Made by a program: the position numbers and the translations under genes. The notes below the pieces were generated by a model that was given only the letters and a program-made list of their open reading frames with translations, made no database searches and was not told where the DNA came from. Positions 21,301-31,643 of a stretch of DNA of 64,000 nt are shown piece after piece (position 1 is the stretch's first letter; every line of letters starts with the position of its first letter). Source of the DNA: Anaspis maculata (lineage: Eukaryota; Arthropoda; Insecta; Coleoptera; Scraptiidae); assembly GCA_949128115.1 (NCBI GenBank), contig OX421963.1, positions 78,549,635-78,613,634 on the forward strand, given 5' to 3'.

Positions 21301-23596
21301 TTCATTCACGGTTCATACAAATGAACTACCGTGCACAAAACGGTCCATCTTGTCGGAGGTGGCTCGGATTTACGATCCGCTCGGCTTTCTGTGCCCTGTT
21401 GCATTTTTCGCCAAACATTTAATCCAACGGTTATGGAAACTTGGCCTTGATTGGGACGACACCCCTCCAGACATCGTATGTCAGCAGTGGTTGCGTTTTC
21501 AATCCGAGCTATCGCAACTTTCGCGGTTGCAAATTCCACGGCATACTTTTCCGTCGCCTGCAGACAGGTGCCAGTTGCACGCCTTTTGCGACGCATCTGA
21601 ATCTGGGTACGCGAGCGTGTTGTACGTTCGTTACCTTCGAAATGGTGTTCCCACCATTCGTCTCCTAACCGCCAAATCAAAGGTGGCTCCAGTCAAATTG
21701 CTGACCGTACCCCGTCTCGAATTGTGTGCAGCGGTCCTACTTTCCAATCTCGTTGCCTTCACCGTTGCAGCGCTCGCAGGAACCGTACAGTTCGATGCCA
21801 TATTTGCGTGGACCGATTCTACGGTTGTTCTCAGCTGGCTGCGTTCCTCTTCGCACCGCTGGAAAACATTTGTTGCTCACCGTGTTGAGCATATTCAACA
21901 GCGTGTCCCGCCTCAGTGTTGGAGACATGTCTCAACATCGGACAATCCCGCCGACCCAGCTTCGCGCGGATTGTTTCCCGAAGACATGCTTTCGTGCTCC
22001 CTCTGGTGGTCTGGCCCACCTTTTCTGTCATCAGCGGATGACACATGGCCGGATGACAAATTCTCCGTGTCCTCCCCAGACATTGCGTCTGAAGAGCGAA
22101 AGCTCGCTTTGGTCGTGCGTGTGCCGCAGCCGCCGCCGATTGACATCGACGACCTCTTTTTGCGCATATCCTCCTTACGGAAGATTCAGGGCGCTGTCGC
22201 CTATTTCTATCGGTTCTGCAAATGCAAGTCCGATGAGAAGTTCACAGGACCTCTCTCGGATACAGAACTCCATTTTGCCTTGTTGTACATTGTCAAACAT
22301 GTACAGCAGAAGGTATTTGCCGTCGAAATCGCGTCGTTACGCAACGGCAAACCCTGTTCAAGACCCTTTCGAAAACTTTCACCCTTTCTCGATCGTGACG
22401 ATGTTCTCCGCGTCGGCGGACGTTTGAAGCATTGTCATGAGTTGCCATTTGCAACCAGACACCCTGCTCTTCTTCCATCTCGTCACGTCTTGACAGGACT
22501 CGTCATTCGACAAGTTCATTCCCGACATTGCCACCCGGGACTCAACAATACCTGCTATCTCCTGCAGCAAAATTGTTGGATATTGTCCACGCGACGCGCG
22601 GTACGGCACTATCTTGCATCGTGTTACCGGTGCTTCCGGACTAAGCCGCAAACTTTTTCTCCCACCATGGGCGACCTCCCCTCGGCGCGAATTTCTCAGC
22701 TAAAACCTTTTAGCTGCGTCGGGCTCGACTATGGTGGCCCTTTTCCAATCCTCATGTCACGCGCTCGCGGTGTCAGAACTACGAAGGCGTACATCTGTCT
22801 TTTCGTGTGCTTCGCCACCAAGGCATTGCACGTCGAGGTTGCCTCCGATCTCTCAACAGATGCTTTCCTCGCTGCCTTGCGCAGATTCATTGCCCGGCGC
22901 GGTCGCTGCTCTACCATCTATAGCGACAATGGCACAAACTTTGTCGGAGCTCATAGGCAATTGACGACGTCAATGCAACTCGCCGCGGAATCCGAAGCCA
23001 TCACTTGGCGCTTCATTCCTCCCTCCAGTCCCCACTTTGGCGGGCTGTGGGAAAGCGGCATAAAAGCGGTCAAAACTCATCTATCTCGCGTGATAGGTGA
23101 TCAAATACTCACCTTTGAAGAGCTGACCACGTTGGTCACCCAAGTTGAAGCGTTGCTCAACTCACGGCCACTTTCGGAGCTGGGCTCGGATCCAAATGAT
23201 CTGTGCCCATTGACGCCTGGTCATTTTTTGACGCTCGAGCCGTTAACGGCCCCACCTGACCCAGATTTGTCCCACCTCAAGATCAGCAGGTTGTCGCGAT
23301 GGCAGTTGGTCCAATCCATGCAACAGCGTTTCTGGGCGCGTTGGCGCGACGAATATCTACACACGCTGTACCAACGCGGCAAGTGGCACAAGTCACGTCA
23401 CCTTGAATCCGCAGATGTGGGGTCTTTAGTCCTCATCAAGGACGAAAACGCTCCCCCTCTGAAGTGGAGGTTAGGCAGAATTTCAAAACTCTTCCCCGGC
23501 AAAGATGGCATTTGTCGTGTCGCAGATGTCCGTACTCAACGCGACGTTCTGCGACGCCCAATGGTCAAACTTTGTCCCCTCCCTTCAGGACAGTGA
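18398..23596 (+). CDS. BEL/Pao Gag-Pol polyprotein, intact (about 1732 aa)
   Basis: Single open frame. I prefer the ATG at 18398 (ACACAATGG context) over one ten codons upstream; both are in frame. Domains by residue from that Met: DUF1759-type Gag region from about 120 (LPLFDGKLKSWPPYYDLF); CX2CX4HX4C zinc knuckles near 341 and 375; A17/DUF1758 aspartic protease with ALIDPASQASFI near 478; reverse transcriptase with FTCDFRQMYRQI (Asp 812) and YVDD near 890; RNase H with AFCDASESGYAS (about 1063) and WTDSTVVLSW (about 1140); integrase with HHCC zinc finger (CX2C near 1409) and a D, D-X41-E core (DYGG; SDNGTNF, Asp 1510; GLWESG, Glu 1552). No frameshift or stop. The motif A residue after the Asp is Phe, where copy 2 has the more usual Ile. 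It likely encodes cytoplasmic particle and cDNA-integration functions of the element. Confidence 0.95.
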   Translation: MDATLSSIAIAIARLEPLLEQGVTATTEPSLQPAFLATFDIAAEIYNGFKSTVNTAPLPSASEEQKATFLERTLRADSLYGKLAAVKASFANSEPTSSLSRQASQTWFETGRSNVRLPKIALPLFDGKLKSWPPYYDLFTALIHRNQSLSDIERFQYLISSLSGEPLSMVKHLPLTGDNYIIAFDSLVERYQNDRVLVTFYWQSMMNASSVTSDSAQALRHLVNTFNENLVALEQYPHIDLWDFTLSSMLLQKLDESTRKRFEVQSAGTPFPKYEDVKSFVLDQCKAFEATALNSKTQSNSRSTRANTVTVKPEVSRKSWASHTLVSQTSSAPATSHESACSHCGARSHRVTACKTFLSMSPNDRYLAVKQKRLCLNCLSTNHGAPKCPSSYSCRQCHARHHTLLHFPKPHRTAGHESPSSLSNPVELPQIVSPGLPENVANSVTNLASSLKAAHVLLATAIVHVRDRWGGYQSLRALIDPASQASFILDSCVRKLGLSPSNHNVPVFGLGLTPANSTCGTVTCQVKADDESLPIPELELIVLRRICGNLPDTALNPDQFHLNLSNLADPTWFKPGPIQVLLGADVYPSVVKEGIVSSGPSQPVAINTIFGWALLGPFQTPSKPLHSFLVCTPTGIDESLHKFWEVEEISSPSSKTRLSPDDERAEICFRDSVYRCPSGRFGVSLPFKRESPTFEHCRSMADRRWLAIERRLVRQDTLRDLYIAFMRDYLDLGHMTLLDAEPPDSEAYYIPHHPIVKIEDDKPKIRVVFDASAQAPNHLSLNETLLVGPKLQQDIAALLLQFRCEPIVFTCDFRQMYRQILISPEHRKYQLIRFRFSPDRPIETYQLNTITYGVSSAPFLAVRTLLHLAEQSASKFPLASQAIRRNLYVDDLLCGANSVESARELQTQLINLLQSGCFELRKWASNHPDVLQDIPLDHVRTQPSTFSDVADNTVKILGLQWQAATDTFSFTVHTNELPCTKRSILSEVARIYDPLGFLCPVAFFAKHLIQRLWKLGLDWDDTPPDIVCQQWLRFQSELSQLSRLQIPRHTFPSPADRCQLHAFCDASESGYASVLYVRYLRNGVPTIRLLTAKSKVAPVKLLTVPRLELCAAVLLSNLVAFTVAALAGTVQFDAIFAWTDSTVVLSWLRSSSHRWKTFVAHRVEHIQQRVPPQCWRHVSTSDNPADPASRGLFPEDMLSCSLWWSGPPFLSSADDTWPDDKFSVSSPDIASEERKLALVVRVPQPPPIDIDDLFLRISSLRKIQGAVAYFYRFCKCKSDEKFTGPLSDTELHFALLYIVKHVQQKVFAVEIASLRNGKPCSRPFRKLSPFLDRDDVLRVGGRLKHCHELPFATRHPALLPSRHVLTGLVIRQVHSRHCHPGLNNTCYLLQQNCWILSTRRAVRHYLASCYRCFRTKPQTFSPTMGDLPSARISQLKPFSCVGLDYGGPFPILMSRARGVRTTKAYICLFVCFATKALHVEVASDLSTDAFLAALRRFIARRGRCSTIYSDNGTNFVGAHRQLTTSMQLAAESEAITWRFIPPSSPHFGGLWESGIKAVKTHLSRVIGDQILTFEELTTLVTQVEALLNSRPLSELGSDPNDLCPLTPGHFLTLEPLTAPPDPDLSHLKISRLSRWQLVQSMQQRFWARWRDEYLHTLYQRGKWHKSRHLESADVGSLVLIKDENAPPLKWRLGRISKLFPGKDGICRVADVRTQRDVLRRPMVKLCPLPSGQ

Positions 23597-23700
23597 GCAT
23601 TCTGTGTTTTCACTTCCGTCATTGTTTTCACTATGCTCTTTCTTTTTGTATCATGTTTGATTTCATTAATTTTTGAACTTTGAAAATACCCCGAGTGGTA

Positions 23701-23715
23701 TTTTGGTGGGGAGTA
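23701..23715 (+). promoter_or_regulatory. Polypurine tract, BEL/Pao copy 1
   Basis: TTTTGGTGGGGAGTA lies directly before the 3' LTR. The purine run GGTGGGGAG is the expected plus-strand primer. The same sequence precedes the 3' LTR of copy 2 at 49978-49992. Confidence 0.75.
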
Positions 23716-24678
23716 TGTCTCGGCCCCGTTCATTGAACACTGCATTCGTGTGCACTGAGGGTATGCAACCCAAAATATCCCTGTGTCGTCCAAGTCCTCA
23801 CCCCTCACCCCCTGTTCGGTGTGCCTGGCACTTGGCTGTCAGGCGCAAGCGTAAACGAGCTCCAGCACTTTCTTCGGCCGTCTTCGGCATTCTTCGGCTT
23901 TCTTTCCGCTCGTGCCTTTGCCGCTTCGTTCGAAGCGGCGTTGATCTCCGTACGTCGAGCGGGAAGCCACGCCGTCTTTTTTTTGGTCATCGTTCTCGCG
24001 GCCATCTTGTCGTGCCATCGGCGTACATTCGTACTCGACCAGAAGCCCATCCAAGGCCCATCGCGTCCGATAGTGACTCCTGGAGGAGCTCTGCAGCATC
24101 TCCAAGTCCAGAAAGCGGCAGTTTTCACCGCTTTCACCGGGGAGCGGCTTGGATCAGCCAGCCGCACACAAAGCTCCAGTTTCGGACGGGATCGAGTCGT
24201 TCGTCCGCCATTTTGGTGACGAACACGGGCACTCGTGCATTTCACCAGGAAATCCACCACCAGAACGGCCATCCACCACGACGCCGCCTTCGGACTCCGC
24301 CAGGACGACGCCGCCACCGAATAAGATCCCGTAAGTTCCATATTTTCCATTGTTTTTACCATTTACCGTTTATTCCCGTTTGCCGGGGTGTATACCTTCA
24401 GTGCAGTTCGTCTCGTTTTCAGGACGCCACTCGGCGCCAGCGAATCTGCCCCCGATCAGAACCACTCGGATTTTTCATTTCATTTAATTCACATTGTTTT
24501 TTTTTGTTTTGTAATTCTGTCTGTTTGTGTTTTTTTTTCTTTGTTTTGCATTAAAGTTTTTGATTGTTGTTGTGAATTTTATTCCTGACTGTCGCTTGCT
24601 GCTTTCCTAATCCAAGAGTTATTGTTTTAATGCAGCCTTCATCGGAAGGCTGCCGTCTTTATGTGTACCGCGCTAACA
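23716..24678 (+). repeat. 3' LTR of BEL/Pao copy 1
   Basis: 963 bp, nearly identical to the 5' LTR. By eye it differs at C/A in GTCGTCC(C/A)AGTCC, in T/G within the AAAGTTTTT(T/G)ATTG tract, and in one T of a poly-T run. It ends GCTAACA followed by the target duplication CCAAA. Confidence 0.93.
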
Positions 24679-24773
24679 CCAAACAAAGTTTAAATGTTGG
24701 TCAAGGTGTAGAATCAGGTGTTCATCGGAGTATTGATGTGTGATGGCTTTGGAATATATATTAGGGGTGAAAC

Positions 24774-27230
24774 GCACCGCTTGTACGGGTCGAAAACACG
24801 CGGAGGAAAAATCAATAAGTGTATTGGGAATTGAGCGTGCGATGCAAGTTCACCACATGGTTAAAAGATGTCGCTAGCCGTGTAATGTCCACGCAGAAAG
24901 TTCGAGACCTGGTATAAAACAATTTAGCTATAATTCTTTGGTCACTCTCAACTCCACGCCGTAGACCAGCCGATGTCCATGTGCTCCGCCGCACCTCGAA
25001 ATTACGCGGCCTCCTCGTGTGCCATTGTCCGCATATCGGCGTTCCCAAATTAAATGCGCGACAATATTTCCGACATCTGATTACCAATACGCACATCGCC
25101 ACACGCGCCCGTGGCCCGTGGCACAGTCCAGCCCGCCATCGAAGAGATTTCCATCCGCGCCGTGAGAGGATTAGATGTGATTTGCCCGGTCTACATCAAG
25201 CTCTTCATCATCGGAGTTGCAGTCGTCACACCACTCGCGCTTTATTGTTCATCCCATATTTCTAAATACCGGAATTGCACATTTGCTCGCGTTCGCGTGA
25301 AAGTTAGTATCAAGCTTGTTGGATTTTGCACCGGTGCGCACCTCCTTTCTCCTCCGGGATTAAATTGCGTTGTGCTTTGGGAGACGTCTTTTACCAGGGA
25401 GTTTTCAAGCTAAAGCAAGAGCCTTTGGACCGTGTGGGTATCGCGAGTAACCGAGGTAAACCTGAGTGCGTCATTTGCCTCCGAAGAGATTGTATAATTT
25501 CATATCCATGGGGTTGGAACCCTTCACACAGAACGCTGCCTATTGGAAGAGGAACCTGCATCGAACACTTGCATTTATCTCTGATAACAAGCTCCGCGGC
25601 GACGTGTCCTGATCTACCTTCGGGCTGTGTCTTGATCTTCCGGTGTCATGTGTCCTGATCAGTTTCGGGCTGTGTCTTGATCTTCCGGTGTCATGTGTCC
25701 TGATCGACTTTCGAGTCGTGTCTTGATCTTCCACCGGACGTGTCCTGATCTGTCTCGGGCTGTGTCTTGATCTTCCGCCGGACGTGTCCTGATCAGTTTC
25801 GGGGTCGTGTCTTGATCTTCTCCAGCTGAGCTGAGCTTCGGTGCTGGATGCTAGTGCTCGCAGAACGGTACCTCGCGGTGGAAAAGGAGCGATCTCGTGG
25901 GGTGGGGCAGACGACCTACGATTGAGATTTGCAATGTCCTAGAAAGCCACGATCGACACGGGGTAGACTTCAACTTCTCAGTGGGTGGTACCTGCAGTCC
26001 AGGGGTTGGGGCTGGAACTTCGACTGAGCTTTGGGCGACACTTCTGAATACGCGCTGCTGAGTTTAGGGAATCGCGAAACGAGGAACTGGAAAGAACTAA
26101 AATCGCGTTTGTTGAAACCATGGTTCGGACCCTGTCCTAGAGTAGCAATTGTTAATAATAATCGGTTTAGGACAACGACCCCCCCCCCTCCGTGAGACTA
26201 ATTTGACTTTGTTTTAGCGTCCAACTGCAGTTACTTAGATTTCCATGTTGGTTGGGTTATTAAGTACAAGAGAATTATTATTAAATGACGGATGTTATGG
26301 AGAGGAGCTTCACCTAGAGGGACGTCTGGTTTGGGGTCGCGTAACACTACTTAATTTGTTGCAGTCTTCTCATGAAGTTAATGAAGATTGTTTAATCGTG
26401 AGATGGAGAGCGGTTCTGATAATTCCCTGGACATTCGACGACGCGACGCTTCGATAAATTTGTACCTATAATGAATTGTTACGGCTCAATAGTTGGTTAG
26501 CGATCTGATATTTATTTATAGGGAAAAATAGTTGTTTCGAAGCCTTCTCGCGTTAGTTCGTCGGCGAGCACCTTTGTAGGTTTTTAGCAACAATGGGGTT
26601 CACTTCACACAAACAGAACGGGGTTCAATCAAAGGGTCTTCACACGAGAGTTTGTACCTTGACTTGAGTAATTGTTCGCGTACACCATTGGTTCCGAAGT
26701 TTTTGGAAGGGTGAAATTGGGTTTTACATTTCCGGCTATAGACACTCGCGGTCGTGAAATCCTTTTAAGCTTCAAGGGCAATTCAAGGTGAAAATAGGTC
26801 CAGTTCTCCACAAGGGCACAGGCCATATCCAATCCCTTCCAAAACAGGCAAAAGATTACCATAGCCTAAAAAGAGTCATGCAAAAAGAATAGTCCAGAGA
26901 ATAAGAGACGCAGCCTTTGAAAAGAGTTCATAATAGGAGGAGCCCCGCACACACCGGCCCACGAACTTAGATTGTAGGGAACAGGGGACAACAGAAAAGA
27001 GAGGGGGGAGTTCCCATCGCTTGCAAAAGTCACTCAAACCCTTTTTCGGTGTCTAGACGCTGGGCCTAACCCTAACATAACCTATAACACTAACTTAAAT
27101 GTTGAACCTGATGAATCCATGATAAGAATTTCGAACCACGCCCCCAAACAAAGTTTAAATGTTGGTCAAGGTGTAGAATCAGGTGTTCATCGGGGTATTG
27201 ATGTGTGACGGCTTTGAAATAATTATTAGG
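24774..27230. repeat. 2.5-kb tandem unit, copy B (uninterrupted)
   Basis: It begins with GAAACGCACCGCTTGTACGG and ends at GGCTTTGAAATAATTATTAGG. It is collinear with copy A but lacks both the hAT and the BEL/Pao insertions, and so provides both empty sites. Small indels separate the copies. No gene recognised. Confidence 0.8.
25604..25823. repeat. 45-bp minisatellite in copy B
   Basis: Five units of the GTGTCCTGATC..GTGTCTTGATCTTCC type, homologous to 15620-15842. Several spacer blocks differ between arrays (for example CAGTTTCGGGC here against TGACGCGGGC there), consistent with local exchange between units. Confidence 0.85.
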
Positions 27231-28001
27231 GGGAAGTCATCTTTTAGGGAACACTTAGAAAACTTAGCTATCTTAGTTACCAGCGTTGAGGTACGGTCAG
27301 GATAGGAACGAGCCTTTATTTAAACACTTTGACATGTAAATAGAAGACAATATAACGATTTCATGTTACAACTAATTTTTGTGTCTTACTGCGTTCAAAC
27401 TAGAGGTTAATTCGATCTCAACACGCCCAGGATCTCTATCCTCGAACCACAAGAAGGATGCACAACAGGATGGTGTCCTGATACTGGACGATCACCGGCC
27501 AAAGCAGTCCCAAGAGCGGGAAAAGTGATTTAATTCAAATAAGTTGAATTAAATTGGAGTATGTTGGGTTGCCTATCCATCCAGGCGCAGGAGCTAAAGA
27601 GTTAGGGGTGTTTCAGGGGAAAGTCATCTTTTAGGGAACACTTAGAAAACTTAGCTATCTTAGTTATCAGCGTTGAGGTACGGTTAGGATAGGAACGAGC
27701 CTTTATTTAAACACTTTGACATGTAAATAGAAGACAATATAACGATTTTATGTTACAACTAATTTCTGTGTCTTACTGCGTTCAAACTAGAGGTTAATTC
27801 GATCTCAACACGCCCAGGATCTCTATCCTCGAACCACAAGAAGGATGCACAACAGGATGGTGTCCTGATACTAGACGATCACCGGCCAAAGCAGTCCCAA
27901 GAGCGGGAAAAGTGATTTAATTCAAATAAGTTGAATTATTTGGAGTATGTTGGGCTGCCTATCCATCCAGGCGCAGAAGCTGAAGAGTTAGGGGTGTTTC
28001 A
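27230..28001. repeat. Tandem duplication, two 386-bp units
   Basis: Units 27230-27615 and 27616-28001 both start GGGGAA(A)GTCATCTTTTAGG and end AGTTAGGGGTGTTTCA, with few differences. There is no open frame and no TG..CA ends, so an LTR pair is not supported. Confidence 0.85.
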
Positions 28002-28008
28002 ATATATA

Positions 28009-29097
28009 TATACAGAGGAGTGCATAAAAAACGGCCACCGCTGTAGCATCGTTATTTCTTATCCGATCTTCAAAATTCAAAAGCCAGTTCAAATGGTTTA
28101 ATGTTTTCTATGATTCGGCAGTGGAATTTTTTTTTTTCTATCATAATGCTCTGAGCACTGATAGTCAACTTTTGTTTTTCAAATGGTAACAATCTTTTTT
28201 GTTTCATTTAATTTTTTCAATCCTCATGCTTATCTGAATATAATGATGCATCAATATCACACAATTTATTATCAGACACGAAGAAAAAAAATTTTACTGC
28301 GAAATTTTTACACATCACAGTAGCATCACAACGCCCACGATATGCACGCAATCTGGTAGGCTGGGTGCAAAATGATGTTCAATAGCACATAGTAGGTCAG
28401 GCGTTGGGTTTTTCAAAATGTAAATGTCAAAATGTTTCCAAAATCTAGAAGAAGCTGTCCGTCTCTAAGACGTCTTTATGTTCTATTTCTAGCTTATTAT
28501 TCTATATCTTTTTGAGTATGTATTGTGACCTGTCAAGAAAAAAGGTCTTATTGATTTTCTTTTTTCACAATATACTCTTGAGAAGATAGAAAATAGTAAG
28601 CTAAAAATAGAGAATAAACAAGTCTCAGAGACGGAGAGCTTCTTTCGGATTTAGAAAACAATTTTGACATTTACATTATAAGAAACCAAACGCCTGACCT
28701 CGCGCCTGACCTATCATGTGCTTTTGAACATCATTTTGCACCCAGCCTACCGGATTGCGTGCATATCGTGGGTGGTCCGACGCTACTGTTGTGTGTGAAA
28801 ATTTCGCAGTTTAATTTTTTTTCTTCGTGTGTAATAACAAGAAGTGTGATATTGATGCACCATTATATTCAAATAAGCGTGAGGAATCCGAAAAAAAAAT
28901 ATATATACTTGCCTTTTGAAAAACAAAAGTTGACTGTCAGTGCTCAGAAGCATCATGATGAAAAAAATATTTTTCACTGTCGAATCATAGAAGACATTAT
29001 ACCATTTAAACTGGTTTTCGAATTTCGAAGATCGGATTAGGAATAACGATGGTACAGCGGTGGCTGTTTTTTATGCACTCCTCTGTATACATGAAGG
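28009..29097. mobile_element. 1.09-kb hairpin (foldback) element
   Basis: Almost the entire element is one inverted repeat centred near 28553. The left arm starts TATACAGAGGAGTGCATAAA and the right arm ends TTTATGCACTCCTCTGTATA. Inner matching blocks include AGGCTGGGTGCAAAATGATG against its complement near 28730. No transposase. The single arm seen at 2354-2673 shows that it also exists in partial form. Confidence 0.8.
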
Positions 29098-29757
29098 GTT
29101 TCAACTTCTTCTTTTGTCTGTAGGAGATGTAGAGTATTTTAGGAGATGTAGAGCATCAAAATACCATAAGCACTTTCGGAAGAAAAAATCAAGAAAATTA
29201 AAAGATGAGTAATAAAAATTACAAATTTCACAAATGTGTCAAAGTCAATATTACCAGCTTATAGGCATGTATCAACCTACCTTATTGTGTACCAAATTTG
29301 GTCAAAATCCAGTACCTAATTAAATTTGAATGATATTATAGTTCGGCGATTTTTGAGGGTTTTCAAGGACAATGAGTAAAAAAATTCTCTTTGTTAACGT
29401 ACAACGTTTTGCCCTAATTTGGGGTTTCCTCGGGTGGGTTAGCGATGATTGTTATTTGATGAAAATTTTGATTTAAAAGGCAAAAAAGTGACATTGAAAG
29501 GAATAGAAAAATGTTTGATTATTAGATATTATTATTGATTATAACGTTGTGCGTAACAAAGAAAAATTTTTTACTCATTGTCCTTAAACCCTCAAAATTC
29601 GCCGCACAATAATACCATCCGATAGGACAAAAATACAAACGGATTGAATTTGGAGTTTCATAACAAAAAAAAAAACATTTTCAAAAGAGCGACAAGTTAT
29701 TTAATCCAAATTATTAGTTGACTTTGCAAAGGGGAAATGCAACCTCGATTATGGGCC
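28755..29757 (+). repeat. Inverted partner of the 1696-2673 segment
   Basis: It covers the right arm of the foldback, about 240 bp of unique sequence, and the MITE at 29336-29612. It matches 1696-2673 in reverse complement with small indels, leaving a 26-kb spacer between the two inverted copies. Confidence 0.75.
29336..29612. mobile_element. TA-flanked MITE, copy 2
   Basis: 277 bp, flanked by TA at 29334-29335 and 29613-29614, with TTATAGTTCGGCG at the left end. It has the same long inverted repeats as the copy at 1838-2121, with several indels. No coding capacity. Confidence 0.7.
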
Positions 29758-29759
29758 CT

Positions 29760-30916
29760 AACAGCCGACACAGTAAAAGGGCAGAGCCGTCCTAAGAGAA
29801 TCCAGGACCGTTACAATTTGAAAGCCCCTGGGAAACTCTTTTCAGATAAGGTATTGCCCGAGGTATTACCCTATCTGTCACCTGTCAAATAGTAAAAAAT
29901 GTCAAAGTTCAAAACTTCACCAGTTAATTATTTAAAATCTATCCGATGAATTGGAACCAGATTTGGCAGGAAGCAACACAACAAAAGAGTCAAATTAAGG
30001 CAGCAGTTGCAGTTTTCCACCATTCTCCAGTCGAGCGCAATGAATTTTAAAGATTCCTCTTGGCCGTTGCCACCATGTTTTGACCAGAACAACCCGCTTT
30101 TGTAGCAGGACTCTACTCAAAAATTCATTCCTGCTCGAGAATCGACTTTTTGGAAAATTCTAACTGATATCGAAATTAGATTGGATTGGGCGTCGTGTAG
30201 GCCTATTTTCAAAATCGACACGGTTCCGGTTTTCCGACGGTAATTTGCATAATTTGATAATTTGCACATTCCGTGAATTTGAAAAAAACGCAGTGCAAAC
30301 TTCTACATGCGGTAGGCCCAACGAAATATTAATTGTAGGTGCAGGCTTGCTGCGGATGGAAGTTGGAGAAAATATTGTGCCAAGTTTTGGAGGACAAATT
30401 TTCTAAATCGGACCAACGGTTGCCGAGTTTTCCTGTCTGGAAAAACTGCACATTTTCCAACTTTTTATTCCGTGGACCTATTTCAACCTTTATTTTGAAC
30501 AAGCGGTAACTGGTTCTTGAACATTTTCCAACAATTTTTTCAAATTTCCCGGGAATTTTCCGGTTGAAAATTATTTTCTGTGATTCCAACTTCTCACCCG
30601 AAGAGACGTTTCGAACAAAAAATTACATAGGTTCCCGGATACTAGTCGGGAAAGTTTTGGGTGACACAACCAATTTTTTTCTCGTGTTCTTGAGTGGATT
30701 CCATACCGCTCTGGACCCAGAATACGATATTTTGGAGACATCCATGCAATCCACTCAAGAACACGGAAAAAATATTTGAAAAAATTATTGACGTTTTTGA
30801 AGGGAGTGAGAGGGTGGAACTCTGCTGCCCTTAATTTTCTTCATTCGAACTCATTTTTGGGAATTGTCTGTCACTGTCACCCATCACTAAAATCTGTCAA
30901 TCTGGGTGTGAACTGA
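29760..30916. other. No supported gene; one 23-bp hairpin
   Basis: AT-rich sequence with only short chance frames. A stem CGTGTTCTTGAGTGGATTCC / GCAATCCACTCAAGAACACG at 30681-30768 with a 40-bp loop is the only structure I see. Confidence 0.4.
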
Positions 30917-31295
30917 ATTTTGATTTATTATACAGGGAGATTTATAAACTTCCAAAACTATTCTTTTAAAAATTCCAACTAGGAGTGGAGTGGAAAAGGA
31001 AAGACTCAGATTTTGTTATGAACTATTTCAGGGACAAAAAGAATGTTTTCACAGGCATACAGGTATTGTATCTTTTACTTTATCACAATTCTAAGAATCC
31101 AGGGTTCAGGTAGGTACCATTCAACTTCATCCATCACAAATGAAAAAATCTATGGAAACCTAACTTGAAAGGAAGCTTCCGGCATACCTAAGTACGACTA
31201 CCTGCACATTCAATAGCGAGTAACGAACCATAAACTTCCATTGTTCTCCGGTTGGTATGAACCAGGTAAAATTTGAAACCTTTGTTCTTTCTCGT

Positions 31296-31438
31296 TATAA
31301 AGCACATCACAAGGCTCAAGTCTCATTTGCAATTTGCAAGAGACCAAGTAGTCAGTGTCACAGCCTGTGATCATCAAGATTTCCACCACGTGCTTTACGC
31401 AGTGTTCAAGTTCTTCACTTCGACTTCTTCAAGAAAAG
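31296..31438 (+). promoter_or_regulatory. Promoter and non-coding exon 1 of PAM2 gene 1
   Basis: TATAAAG at 31296 lies 29 bp before the A of an initiator-like TCATT (31325). The exon then runs to AAGAAAAG at 31438 followed by donor GTGAGG. The same TATA/initiator spacing recurs at genes 2 (36068/36097), 3 (42161/42190) and 4 (56082/56111), which supports a real core promoter. Transcription start is inferred. Confidence 0.5.
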
Positions 31439-31643
31439 GTGAGGATTGTTTTTCAATTTCTGTACAATTTAAACCAGTGTTCATTACCGATAATTTCTGG
31501 TCAATCGTTACCTATCTGATAATAACTATTTTTTTTTTAAATCATGAAAAGATGGAACCAGCAATGAGGTTGATTTATTTCAACTTTTGGTCATCCAGTA
31601 TCTGATAATGACTTTTGGTTTTTGTTTTTGTAGTTCTGAGAAG

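Larger units (their letters stand above)
17185..24678 (+). mobile_element. BEL/Pao LTR retrotransposon, copy 1 (complete)
   Basis: A 7494-bp element with 964/963-bp LTRs beginning TGTCTCGG and ending GCTAACA, a 5-bp target duplication CCAAA (17180-17184 and 24679-24683), a primer-binding site, one long gag-pol frame and a polypurine tract. The pol order protease, reverse transcriptase, RNase H, integrase and the DUF1759/peptidase A17 features place it in BEL/Pao. No envelope-like frame follows pol. The empty target site is preserved in the neighbouring unit near 27143. By eye the two LTRs differ by two substitutions and one T-run indel, so insertion is recent. Confidence 0.95.

Noticed and set aside
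21726..22427. 233-codon frame inside pol
   Set aside because: Out-of-frame shadow of the RNase H/integrase region; the real frame is the long polyprotein.
27230..28001. 386-bp direct repeats as an LTR pair
   Set aside because: They are immediately adjacent with nothing between, lack TG..CA ends and have no primer site or target duplication.
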